From NCBI GenBank assembly GCA_005239465.1, contig SPAW01000047.1:1-34065 (forward strand): a stretch of 34,065 nucleotides of DNA, written 5' to 3'. The position numbers were made by a program, and so were the translations under genes. The stretch comes from Nitrospira sp. GTDB taxonomy: Bacteria; Nitrospirota; Nitrospiria; Nitrospirales; Nitrospiraceae. The first letter of the stretch is position 1. Each line of letters opens with the position of its first letter. Shown one piece after another: positions 25,460 to 32,987 of the stretch. The notes below the pieces were generated by a model. That model made no database searches, was not told the DNA's origin, and saw only the letters and a list, made by a program, of their open reading frames with translations.

Positions 25460-26980
25460 GTGATTCTCTGGTTCGTCATTCTGTATCTTCTCGCCTCGGT
25501 CGGCATCGGGCTTTTCGCAGCCATACGCGTGAAGAACTCCAAGGATTTCGCAGTGGCCGGGAGAAGTCTGCCCTTGCCCGTCGTCACGGCGACCGTTTTT
25601 GCGACCTGGTTCGGCGCCGAAGCGGTGCTTGGCATTTCGGCCACCTTCGTGAAAGAGGGCTTGCGCGGTGTCGTCGCCGATCCATTCGGGTCGAGCATGT
25701 GTCTGATACTCGCGGGACTCTTCTTCGCGCCGCGCCTGTATCGACTCAACATGCTCACCATCGGCGACTACTTTCGCTTCCGCTTTAACCGTACTGTCGA
25801 AGTTCTCTGTACCCTCTGCATCGTCGCGTCGTACCTGGGGTGGGTCGCGGCCCAATTCAAAGTGCTGGGGTTGGTGCTCAACACCGTTACCGATGGCGGG
25901 ATCAGTCAGTCGGTCGGCATCGTGATCGGCGCGGCGATCGTCCTGACCTACACGACCTTTGGCGGGATGTTTTCCGTGGCGATTTTAGATTTTGTCCAAA
26001 TCTCCGTGATCATGGGGGGACTGCTCTATATCGCGTCTGTCGTGAGTGGGTTGGCGGGAGGAGCGGGTGCCGTGATCGATCATGCGGCTGCCGCAGGCAA
26101 GTTAGACTTCTTTCCACCGGCTACGCTTTCAGCCTGGATTCCCTTCATTGGCGCCTGGATGACAATGATGTTGGGATCGATCCCCCAACAAGACGTATTC
26201 CAACGCATCACCTCTGCGAAGGACGAACGCACGGCGGTGCGTGGGTCGCTGCTGGGCGGCACGCTCTATTTCGGCTTCTGCTTTGTCCCGATGTTTCTCG
26301 CGTACGCGGCGACGCTGGTGGACCCAGTGAAGTTCAGCGCCTTGATGGAGCAGGATTCGCAATTGGTCTTGCCGACGCTCATTTTGCAACACACTCCGGT
26401 GGTGGCCCAGATTTTGTTCTTCGGCGCTGTCCTGTCCGCAGTCATGAGTTGTTCGAGCGCGACGCTTCTGGCGCCCTCGGTGGCGCTGAGCGAGAACGTC
26501 ATCAGACCGGCGTTCTCTCAATTGAACGATTCAGAGTTTCTTCGACTGATGCGTGTCGTGTTGGTCGGGTTTGCCGCGACGGTGTTAATGATCGCACTCT
26601 GGTCGGATGCGAGTATCTACAGGCTGGTGGTGAATACCTACAAGATCACGCTGGTGGCCGCTTTCATCCCTCTGTTCGCAGGACTCTATTGGAAACGAGC
26701 CACAGCTCAGGGAGCGCTCTGCGCCACCATAGCCGGCTTGGTTACGTGGCTTGCGCTGGAGTCGTTTGGATCACCCGATGCGGTATGGCCGCCTCAGTTG
26801 GTCGGGTTTCTCGCAGCGGGGGTGGGGATGATCGTGGGCTCGTTACTGCTCCCGTCTGGCGGATCGCCCTTGCTCCGGTCCCTCGTCGAATCAGTGGGGT
26901 CTGTTTCACCATCACGTCTTCCCGCGACAAGCACATCCAGGCAGATGTCGCCTCTCGAAGAAAACTCGCGGACTGTCTAG
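25460..26980 (+). CDS. Sodium:solute symporter (SSS family)
   Basis: 506 residues from GTG 25460. About thirteen hydrophobic helices can be traced, starting with VILWFVILYLLASVGIGLFAA. SSS features: KNSKDFAVAGRSLPLPVVTATVFATWFGAEAVLGISATF (the conserved 'AGR.L.......AT..GA....G.....'), GDYFRFRFNR, and the GSIPQQDVFQRITSAKDERTAVRGS segment, typical of family members. The substrate cannot be predicted. A good ribosome site is missing before GTG 25460 (AGGGAT is 18 bases away), so the start is less sure than the identity. The C-terminal tail after residue 460 is polar and probably cytoplasmic. Confidence 0.92.
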   Translation: MILWFVILYLLASVGIGLFAAIRVKNSKDFAVAGRSLPLPVVTATVFATWFGAEAVLGISATFVKEGLRGVVADPFGSSMCLILAGLFFAPRLYRLNMLTIGDYFRFRFNRTVEVLCTLCIVASYLGWVAAQFKVLGLVLNTVTDGGISQSVGIVIGAAIVLTYTTFGGMFSVAILDFVQISVIMGGLLYIASVVSGLAGGAGAVIDHAAAAGKLDFFPPATLSAWIPFIGAWMTMMLGSIPQQDVFQRITSAKDERTAVRGSLLGGTLYFGFCFVPMFLAYAATLVDPVKFSALMEQDSQLVLPTLILQHTPVVAQILFFGAVLSAVMSCSSATLLAPSVALSENVIRPAFSQLNDSEFLRLMRVVLVGFAATVLMIALWSDASIYRLVVNTYKITLVAAFIPLFAGLYWKRATAQGALCATIAGLVTWLALESFGSPDAVWPPQLVGFLAAGVGMIVGSLLLPSGGSPLLRSLVESVGSVSPSRLPATSTSRQMSPLEENSRTV

Positions 26981-27026
26981 GGTCCTGAGGAAGACAAGAG
27001 ATGAGAGCGACCACTCTGGTGTGCCC

Positions 27027-27317
27027 CTAGTGGTCCGACGTATAGCAGGCGACGCGACGAACTTCTTCAATCGTGAAGGGTTTCTGCATGACCTGCCGCG
27101 CGCCGAAGAGTTTGGCGACGTTCAGAAAATTCTGATCCCCGGTGGAGCCCGTCATGACAATGACTTTGGCATCTAGGAATTCCTGCGTCAGCACGAGCGG
27201 GACCTCCATCTCGTCCCGCCCCGGCATCAGGATATCGGTGATGATGAGGTCGGCTGGATCTTGGCGATACAACGTGAGGCCAATTTGCCCATTGGCGGCT
27301 TCGCGGAACCGATGGCC
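27027..27317 (-). pseudogene. Response-regulator receiver domain, 5' end lost
   Basis: Reads GHRFREAANGQIGLTLYRQDPADLIITDILMPGRDEMEV...AKVIVMTGSTGDQNFLNVAKLFGARQVMQKPFTIEEVRRV to a stop at 27027. The phospho-acceptor Asp is kept (DLIITDILMP), as are the Thr of 'VMTGS' and the Lys of 'QKPF'. The first strand and the acidic Asp pair that bind Mg are not found in any frame upstream, and 'PGRDEME' is unusual for a receiver. No output domain follows. Only a TTG at 27272 could start translation inside the domain. It is therefore a remnant, lying just downstream of the zinc-ribbon gene. Confidence 0.75.
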
Positions 27318-27391
27318 GTTTTCGTCCCTCCCACCACGATTCGGACCGTGTCCCCGCCGTATCCATCGGGGTTTTCCGCTGAAGGACCAGA

Positions 27392-27637
27392 TTAGGCTGC
27401 GCGCGCAATGTATGATTCTGCCCCCAAATGGACTTCGTCGTCCTGGTAGTCAGGCTCACCGCTCGGGAGCACCGATACTTGTTCCTGACGGGCCAGGCAA
27501 TGCTGCACGATCACCGGATAATGGACATGCCCGCAATTCATGCAGCGGTACCCGGTCGTCCACATGTGCCCGATGGTGCCGTCGAAATCCAAGAAATGAT
27601 CCTCTACCATGAGACCGCGGCAGCGTGAGCAATTCAT
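27392..27637 (-). CDS. Small zinc-ribbon protein
   Basis: 81 residues from ATG 27637, with AAGGAGG at eight bases; the frame is open further upstream but without similarity. Two CxxC knuckles, CSRC at residues 3-6 and CMNC at about 32-35, form a likely zinc ribbon around GLMVEDHFLDFDGTIGHMWTTGYR. The tail is acidic (PDYQDDEVHLGAESY). Proteins of this size and layout are common in Nitrospira-like genomes. The function is unknown and may involve nucleic acid or protein binding. It ends 75 bases before the truncated receiver domain begins. Confidence 0.8.
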   Translation of the reverse strand: MNCSRCRGLMVEDHFLDFDGTIGHMWTTGYRCMNCGHVHYPVIVQHCLARQEQVSVLPSGEPDYQDDEVHLGAESYIARAA

Positions 27638-27822
27638 GGCCGTCCTCCTTGGTTGCAGGACTAGGAACTTATGCTCGTTGTTAGCAGGATAGCAAAACCT
27701 CTGGGAAGCAGTAGACCCGGAGGAAGTACCTCGGAAGGGGGGCATCGGCAGGTGAAACCGTCCGAATTCTTGAGGTTTCTCAACTAAAGAGGGGAGTTCG
27801 ATATCGGTCGGAATGCCTAGCC

Positions 27823-27861
27823 CGCATGATTCACGAACCAGGGGCGTTCGTGAATCATGCG
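27823..27861. repeat. Perfect 16-base inverted repeat
   Basis: CGCATGATTCACGAAC (27823-27838) and GTTCGTGAATCATGCG (27846-27861) with a 7-base loop. A shorter related hairpin, TATTCAC/GTGAATA, lies at 28017-28035. Confidence 0.85.
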
Positions 27862-27892
27862 CCGTCAGGTCGGCTCCTCCGCACCTGTCGGT

Positions 27893-27953
27893 TTCGACAG
27901 GCCGTACGGCCTGCTCAAGGCTAGCCCTGAGCGAAGCCCCGCCCCTGCGGGGC
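27893..27953. repeat. REP-like repeat, variant with insertion, plus GC hairpin
   Basis: TTCGACAGG ... CTCAAGG ... CCCTGAGCGAAG is the REP-like unit interrupted by GCCGTACGGCCTG. It runs into a perfect hairpin GCCCCGC-CCCT-GCGGGGC (27936-27953). Confidence 0.6.
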
Positions 27954-27960
27954 AAAGTGG

Positions 27961-27996
27961 TTCGACAGGCTCACCACCCTGAGTAAAATCGAAGGG
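27961..27996. repeat. REP-like repeat, copy A
   Basis: TTCGACAGGCTCACCACCCT followed by GAGTAAAATCGAAGGG. The ends TTCGA/TCGAA and CTCA/TGAG pair. Nearly the same unit is found at 30955-30992. Confidence 0.75.
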
Positions 27997-28470
27997 TCGA
28001 AGCCCGCAGGGTGGACTATTCACACTTCGTGAATAATCCTGGCTAGGTGGAGTGAACGACCGATTCCAAAGAGGAGGAAACAGGGAACATGGCGCGCACT
28101 TGTAAACTACATCTCTGACTTGCCCTGTCCTTTGTATCTACCATGGCAAAGACCGCGCTCCACATTTTATGGATGGTGCGACCGTACTAACCTTAGTTCT
28201 CCGGCGATTCTTTTCTTCAAGCCCCCAATCCAAACCGCGTCATCCATTGGGGTCCACTCCCACGCCTCTCGTTCCAGCCATGTTTATCAGGTGAACGTTT
28301 GTGTGAAAATCCAAACACATGTACGCGGTTTTTCCGTCTTGATGAGGACTTCTCTCATATTGACCAGGCTTTGAATATCAATCATTGGCGGTATCAGTCT
28401 TGCCTTGTGGGAGAGTAGTTTCACATCCCATGGAACGATCGCGTATGCTGTCCAAGAAGGAGTCAATCTG

Positions 28471-30765
28471 ATGACATTGGTTCGTCCATGGATCAAACGG
28501 GGATTGGGGGCAATGCTGGCGTTCCTCGCACTTGGCCTAGCCGGACTCGTGATCTATGGTGCCATTCTCTCGACGAGCCTTGCCTTGCCCAAGAGCGACG
28601 AGCATCCTCCGCTCCTGATCTATGGGGCACCGTTCTTTCTGACGCCTGGGATCTCCGTGGAGAACTCGGGGTTGCTCGAACGATTGCATCGGCTGGAGTA
28701 TCGCCCGGTTACCGCAGTGCCGCAGGCGGCCGGTGAGTATGTCCTCACGAACGAATCAATCGAGATTTTTCTGCACGCCCAGGAAGAGAGCCGTCTTCCG
28801 GCCAGATCCGTCCGTGTGATGCTGGCGAACGGCATTGTCACCGATGTGTTGTCGCTGCCTGATGAACAACCGGTTTCTCTGGTTTCCCTCGAGCCGGTCT
28901 TGATCAGCGGGATGCGTGCCGGCTCAAAGCAAGTGCGGGAATGGATTCCTCTGAGCCGTATCCCGTCGGCGTTGATTGAGACGTTGTTGGCCGTCGAAGA
29001 CCGCCGCTTCTTTTCTCACCATGGCATCGATCCCATTGCCATCGGCCGAGCGCTCTGGGCCAACGTGACCCACGGCGGGGTTGTGCAAGGCGGGAGCACG
29101 CTTACGCAGCAGTTGGCGAAGAATCTCTACTATTCACCGCAGCGGACCATGAGACGCAAGCTGCGGGAGTCCCTTGCGGCAATCGTGCTGGAGTTCAAGT
29201 ATCGGAAGGAAGAAATTCTCGAAAGCTATCTCAACGAAATTTATCTCGGCCAGGCCGGATCGGTCTCCATCTATGGCGTCGGGGAGGCGGCTCATCGGTA
29301 CTTCGGCAAAACCCTCGACGAATTGTCGATCGACGAAGTGGCATTGATCGTCGGATTGATCAAGGGGCCCAACACATATTCTCCCGTGAAGAATGTCGAG
29401 CTTGCGACAGAGAGGCGGAACGTGGTGCTCCGCCTCCTGCGGGATCAGGGCACCTTGACGGAGGAGGCCTGGACGCGCGCGGTGTATCAACCGATGCAGG
29501 TGGCGCTGGCCCAGGATGAACTGACCGATGCGCCCTACTTCGTCGACTATCTGCTCCGAGAAGTCGAGGAAGGGACGGGGATGGTTATCTCGGAGGGAGC
29601 GCGGATCTATACGACGCTCGATCCGAGGATTCAGCAACTCGCCACCCAGGCGTTGCAACAGGGATTGGTCAAACTGGAGACGACGTATCCGGCACTCAAG
29701 GGGGCTGAGCCGTCGCTTCAGGGCGCTGCGGTCGTTCTGGATGCGAAGACCGGCCATGTCCTGGCGATGATCGGCGGACGTGACTATCGCACGAGCCAAT
29801 TCAACCGGGCGGTGCAGGCGCACCGGTCGGCGGGTTCGCTTATCAAGCCCTTCGTCTATCTGGCCGCGTTTGAAGCAGCGCGTGATCAGGGCTCGACCGG
29901 GCTTACACCGGCGACGTTGCTGGCGGACGAGCCGGTCACACTGGAATCCGGCACCGGTCCTTGGTCGCCACAGAATTACGATCGACAGTACCGCGGCCAG
30001 GTCACGGTGCGGACGGCGCTCGAACAGTCCTTAAACGTCCCTGCTGTGAGAGTGGCTCACCGGACCGGCATCACGTCGCTCATCAACATGCTACGAGGGT
30101 TCGGCATTGCAACTCCGCTGGCCGATAATCTGTCCGTGGCGTTGGGCAGTTCCTCGGTCTCCTTGCTCGATATCACGTCGGCGTATGGAGGACTGGCCAA
30201 TAGCGGTGTCGTGGTGCGCCCGATTGCGGTGACCAATATGGTGCGCGATACCGGCGAGACACTATGGAGCCCTATGCTCGATCGACGCCAGGCTGCATCT
30301 CCGCAAGGCGCGTATCTCGTGACGTCGCTACTGAAGGGGGTGGTCGATCGGGGAACCGGTGCAAGGGCCAGAGCGTTCGGGGTGCAAGGCCCGGTGGCGG
30401 GCAAGACGGGCACGACGGACGGCTATCGAGATGCCTGGTTCATCGGATATACACCTGATATTGTGATCGGTGTATGGGTGGGCTTCGATGACGAGCGACC
30501 GATCAAACTGACCGGCTCGCAGGCGGCGCTTCCGATTTGGAGTGAGCTGGCAATCCGGCTCATTCCGCAGGACCAGCCGGATTTTGAGATGCCCTCTGGG
30601 ATCGTGCAGCGCGAGATTGACCCGAAAACCGGCCAACTGGCGACCTCGCAATGTCCGGAGAAAACGGCCGAAGTCTTCATCGCCGGGACGGAGCCGACTG
30701 TCTATTGCGAAGTCCATGGGGGTGGATTGTGGGAACGGTTCAAGCAGACTTTTGGGTTTTCCTGA
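28471..30765 (+). CDS. mrcB: Bifunctional peptidoglycan synthase, PBP1B type
   Basis: 764 residues from ATG 28471, with AAGGAG at eight bases. Membrane helix at about residues 14-36, then a UB2H-like region (YRPVTAVPQAAGEYVLTNESIEIF). The glycosyltransferase domain has AVEDRRFFSHHGID (catalytic Glu176) and GGSTLTQQLAKN (about 207-218), ESYLNEIYLG and GLIKGPNTYSP. The transpeptidase domain has SLIK (Ser456, Lys459), the SLN motif (Ser520) and KTGTT (645-649). All catalytic motifs are intact. The sequence around the nucleophile, HRSAGSLIKPFVY, fits PBP1B better than PBP1A. It polymerises and cross-links murein in the periplasm and is active-looking. Confidence 0.96.
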   Translation: MTLVRPWIKRGLGAMLAFLALGLAGLVIYGAILSTSLALPKSDEHPPLLIYGAPFFLTPGISVENSGLLERLHRLEYRPVTAVPQAAGEYVLTNESIEIFLHAQEESRLPARSVRVMLANGIVTDVLSLPDEQPVSLVSLEPVLISGMRAGSKQVREWIPLSRIPSALIETLLAVEDRRFFSHHGIDPIAIGRALWANVTHGGVVQGGSTLTQQLAKNLYYSPQRTMRRKLRESLAAIVLEFKYRKEEILESYLNEIYLGQAGSVSIYGVGEAAHRYFGKTLDELSIDEVALIVGLIKGPNTYSPVKNVELATERRNVVLRLLRDQGTLTEEAWTRAVYQPMQVALAQDELTDAPYFVDYLLREVEEGTGMVISEGARIYTTLDPRIQQLATQALQQGLVKLETTYPALKGAEPSLQGAAVVLDAKTGHVLAMIGGRDYRTSQFNRAVQAHRSAGSLIKPFVYLAAFEAARDQGSTGLTPATLLADEPVTLESGTGPWSPQNYDRQYRGQVTVRTALEQSLNVPAVRVAHRTGITSLINMLRGFGIATPLADNLSVALGSSSVSLLDITSAYGGLANSGVVVRPIAVTNMVRDTGETLWSPMLDRRQAASPQGAYLVTSLLKGVVDRGTGARARAFGVQGPVAGKTGTTDGYRDAWFIGYTPDIVIGVWVGFDDERPIKLTGSQAALPIWSELAIRLIPQDQPDFEMPSGIVQREIDPKTGQLATSQCPEKTAEVFIAGTEPTVYCEVHGGGLWERFKQTFGFS

Positions 30766-30818
30766 TCAGGCTGTTGAAAATGTCAGCCAGCAGCGTTCTC
30801 ACCGCGCTCTCGACACCC

Positions 30819-30945
30819 GTGAAGCGTGAAGCGTATCTCGAAGATCACCGTATCTCGTGAAGCGTATTTCGTATCTCGTTTCAGATCAGACCCACCGAAG
30901 GGACGAACGACGAGATACGAGCGACGAGTTAGGACGACGCTTCAC
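30819..30945. repeat. CGTATCTCG / GTGAAGCG short-repeat array
   Basis: CGTATCTCG occurs at 30832, 30849 and 30870, with a variant CGTATTTCG at 30863. GTGAAGCG occurs at 30819, 30826 and 30857. The inverse units CGAGATACG (30911-30919) and CGCTTCAC (30938-30945) follow, so the whole stretch can fold back on itself. Confidence 0.75.
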
Positions 30946-30954
30946 GGTTCGACC

Positions 30955-30992
30955 TTTCGACAGGCTCAAGGCCCTGAGCCAAGTCGAAGGGC
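30955..30992. repeat. REP-like repeat, copy B
   Basis: TTTCGACAGGCTCAAGGCCC followed by TGAGCCAAGTCGAAGGGC. It matches copy A at 27961 in its ends and core (TTCGACAGGCTCA...CCCTGAG...TCGAAGGG). Confidence 0.8.
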
Positions 30993-31136
30993 AGGCTGAC
31001 CGTCCCGAGTCCAATCGAGGGACGAACGACGGGCAAAGAAGACGGCCTGGCTGTTCCCGTCTCCTATTCCCTGCTCGCCCTCCTCTTGGTGGTTGCAGTA
31101 TGGCAGTATGATGGCTCCCGCCAGGGAGGACCGTTC

Positions 31137-31529
31137 ATGCTGAAACAGCGCATCGAGGAAGTGACGAAGGCGAATCAGGCGTTCTATGACGCCTTCGAGA
31201 GCTTGGACATTGCAAAGATGGATACGGTCTGGGCGCATCAGGAATATGTCACCTGTGTGCATCCGGGCTGGACACTCCGTTCCGACTGGCCGAACGTGCG
31301 CGACTCCTGGGTGCTGATCTTCAATAATACCTTCTCCATGAAGTTTGAGCTCACCGAAGTGATGGTGCAGGTGGCGGGCGACATGGCTTGGGTCATCTGC
31401 GTGGAAAACATCACCAGCCAGCAATCCGACGAACCGCAGCAAGCGAAGGTCCTCGCCACGAACCTCTTCGAACGCATCGGCAACGAGTGGTTGATGATTC
31501 ATCATCATGGGTCGGCGGTTATGGGGTAG
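31137..31529 (+). CDS. SnoaL/DUF4440-like NTF2-fold protein
   Basis: 130 residues from ATG 31137, with GGGAGG at good spacing. The family pattern is clear: EVTKANQAFYDAFESLDIAKMDTVWAHQEYVTCVHPGW (helices plus first strand), NVRDSWVLIFNNTF, VQVAGDMAWVICVENI and ATNLFERIGNEWLMIHHHGSAV, ending in the short strand common to DUF4440/SnoaL-like proteins. These are small cytoplasmic proteins of unknown ligand. The last 23 codons (31461-31529) are nearly repeated at 32487-32555, where they form a scrap with no upstream part. Confidence 0.92.
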   Translation: MLKQRIEEVTKANQAFYDAFESLDIAKMDTVWAHQEYVTCVHPGWTLRSDWPNVRDSWVLIFNNTFSMKFELTEVMVQVAGDMAWVICVENITSQQSDEPQQAKVLATNLFERIGNEWLMIHHHGSAVMG

Positions 31530-31916
31530 GGGGTGGGCCTGGCAGAGAGCCGTCGCTTCCCACCTCTCGAAGCGGCCCTTTCGGACTCAGCCAGGTGGAA
31601 ACTTTCGGAAATTCCCTCGCGGACTCTGTCAGTTTCCGCTTTCCTTCCTGGCTGAGTCTCGAAGGGACCCCGCTTCTTCGGTGAAGTTGCTCCAGCTCTC
31701 TGTCAGGCCCGAGGTGGAGAGAGGGAAGAAGAATGGGCGGCGTTCGCTCAACGCGCGCAGGAGAAGACCACGAGGCCGCCCGCTTGGGGAATCTGGAGGA
31801 GAGGGGAAGTGTTTGTTTGAGTTGTGATTGGGCGATGGTTTGACATCTCAGAAGCCGCTGGTTAGAGTTCTCGCAAGGTAAGAAAACGAGCGTTCGTTGG
31901 AAGCACGGAGGTCGCT
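31530..31916. other. Intergenic region with long inverted repeat
   Basis: 387 bases between the NTF2-like gene and the antitoxin gene, with no gene that I can support. It holds the inverted repeat at 31584-31658, described separately, and the antitoxin ribosome site near 31906. Confidence 0.55.
31584..31658. repeat. Inverted repeat GACTCAGCCAGG / CCTGGCTGAGTC
   Basis: Perfect 12-base arms at 31584-31595 and 31647-31658, with 51 bases between them. The arms extend outward imperfectly (CCCTTTCG vs CGAAGGG) to about 20 bases each, giving a structure about 90 bases long. The 51-base centre has no coding signal. Confidence 0.75.
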
Positions 31917-32150
31917 ATGTCAACCGATGTTGCCGAGATCGAAGCAAAGATTCGGTCACTGAGCTCCGAGGATAAGGCCGAGTTGCTGAGGGTTCTGATC
32001 GATGAACTCGACGGCCCAGCTGATCCGGACGTTGAGCGCGCTTGGATGGAAGAGGCACAACGACGGCATCGCGAAATCCTTGAAGGAAAAGTCGAGTCAA
32101 TACCAGCCGAACGTGTTTTTGAAGAAGCCCGTGCCCGGCTTAAGCAATGA
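31917..32150 (+). CDS. Antitoxin, addiction-module component
   Basis: 77 residues from ATG 31917, with GGAGG ten bases upstream. The sequence EIEAKIRSLSSEDKAELLRVLIDELDGPADPDVERAWMEEAQRRHREILEGKVESIPAERVFEEARARLKQ is the standard 'putative addiction module component' layout: helices, a 'D.E..W..EA..R' block and a final acidic helix that blocks the toxin. It overlaps the toxin start by four bases (ATGA), the usual arrangement. In such pairs the antitoxin also represses its own operon. Confidence in the assignment is high. Confidence 0.93.
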   Translation: MSTDVAEIEAKIRSLSSEDKAELLRVLIDELDGPADPDVERAWMEEAQRRHREILEGKVESIPAERVFEEARARLKQ

Positions 32151-32443
32151 GGCTTGAGTTCCATCCTGAGGCGAAGGCGGAATTCATAGCAGCCGCCGTT
32201 CACTATGAACAACAGGTGGCTGGCCTAGGCGAACGTTTTCAAGCCGAAATTCGGCGCGCCACAGATCTCTTGCTCAATCAGCCTGTAGTCGGACTGTCCG
32301 CTGGTTCTGATCTTCGAAAATTCATCCTGACCCGCTTCCCGTTTAACCTATACTACAGCTTTACCGCTGATGTCCTGCGCATCGAGGCGGTCGCACACCA
32401 AAGCCGCCGTCCCGGCTATTGGAAGTCGAGAGTTGAGCGTTAG
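32147..32443 (+). CDS. RelE/ParE family toxin
   Basis: 98 residues. Typical RelE/ParE fold: MRLEFHPEAKAEFIAAAVHYEQQVAGLGERFQAEIRRATDLLLNQPVVG, then DLRKFILTRFPFNLYYSFTADVLRIEAVAHQSRRPGYWKSR, with the conserved 'R.F.L.RFPF..YY' and 'A..H..R.PGYW..R' strands. Toxins of this group either cleave ribosome-bound mRNA (RelE) or block gyrase (ParE); the sequence cannot settle which. The 'HQSRRPGYW' ending is typical of the type that pairs with the short addiction-module antitoxins found just upstream. Confidence 0.95.
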   Translation: MRLEFHPEAKAEFIAAAVHYEQQVAGLGERFQAEIRRATDLLLNQPVVGLSAGSDLRKFILTRFPFNLYYSFTADVLRIEAVAHQSRRPGYWKSRVER

Positions 32444-32486
32444 GTAAAGGGACGCAAACTGGAGGTTGAAGAATCGGCGAATTGCG

Positions 32487-32555
32487 AACCGCTTCGCATT
32501 CATCGGCGACGAGTGGCTGATGATTCATCACCACGGGTCGCCGGTCGCGGGCTGA
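32487..32555 (+). pseudogene. 3' scrap of the NTF2-like gene
   Basis: Reads NRFAFIGDEWLMIHHHGSPVAG and stop. It matches the last 22 codons of the gene at 31137-31529 (NLFERIGNEWLMIHHHGSAVMG) at 16 of 22 residues and 54 of 69 bases, by my own count. Upstream the similarity stops and no start exists, so it is a remnant of a duplicated or paralogous gene. Confidence 0.85.
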
Positions 32556-32987
32556 TGGTTCCCCTTTCCTTCCGGAGGCCGCGCCGCTGACGGCGTTTCC
32601 CTTGAAGGGCACAGTCGGGGGAAGCCATCGGGCCGCGCCTTCGGCCGTACATAAGCCATTGGGACAGTGGGGCGTGAGTACAGCCATGATCTATCGCTAT
32701 ACGCATGTCATGAAACGAAGCGGGCGGCGGCATATGGAGTCCCGCAGATCGGCTCTGGTGAGCCACCCTGAGCAGCCGGTCAGGCAGAAACAGGCTGCGG
32801 GCCAATGGGGTGATGGGCTGCGCGAAGGACAGTGTTTCGCCGCGGGAGATGCTTGACAGAGATTCCGTAAGTGCGGATAGTGTCGGCGACTTGGTTTCAC
32901 CGTGATCAAGGCACTGTCGGGGATAGGCCGCCAGGCCGCAGGTCCATCTTGCAGCTCAGTGAATAGTTATGTGGCAGGTAGTGACGC
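32556..32987. other. Intergenic region between the NTF2 scrap and the small membrane gene
   Basis: 432 bases without an intact gene. The middle contains the recombinase scrap (32659-32760). The remainder, including 32761-32987, shows no coding feature I trust. Confidence 0.5.
32659..32760 (+). pseudogene. Remnant of a tyrosine recombinase C-terminus (integron/phage type)
   Basis: The segment reads GVSTAMIYRYTHVMKRSGRRHMESRRSAL. It resembles the well-known end of integron-type tyrosine recombinases, 'VSTTMIYTHVLNRGG.GVRSPLD', which carries the catalytic Tyr in 'MIYTHV'. Here the region has a duplicated YR-Y and the rest of the enzyme is missing; nothing upstream resembles a recombinase. It is only about 30 residues, so this is a scrap, not a gene. 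Confidence 0.6.

Larger units (their letters stand above)
27638..28470. other. Long intergenic region rich in hairpins and repeats
   Basis: 833 bases without a supported gene. 27820-28040 is a cluster of hairpins and REP-like repeats listed separately. 28080-28440 shows no coding signal I trust; the frame at 28120-28374 has no family features. The mrcB promoter must lie near its end. Confidence 0.6.
30766..31136. other. Repeat-rich intergenic region after mrcB
   Basis: 371 bases without a gene. It begins with a CAGGCTGTTGAAAATGTC motif (30769-30785), a sequence that I associate with dispersed repeats but cannot check. It then holds the CGTATCTCG array (30819-30945), a REP-like copy (30955-30992) and direct GGGACGAACGACG copies at about 30899 and 31019. 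Confidence 0.5.

Noticed and set aside
25840-26988. A 382-codon open frame inside the symporter gene
   Set aside because: It is in another phase of the symporter gene, rich in Arg, His and Gly, with no membrane helices or family motifs. The symporter frame has clear SSS motifs.
28120-28374. Possible small gene before mrcB
   Set aside because: No ribosome site, no family pattern, and it lies in the non-coding stretch next to repeats.
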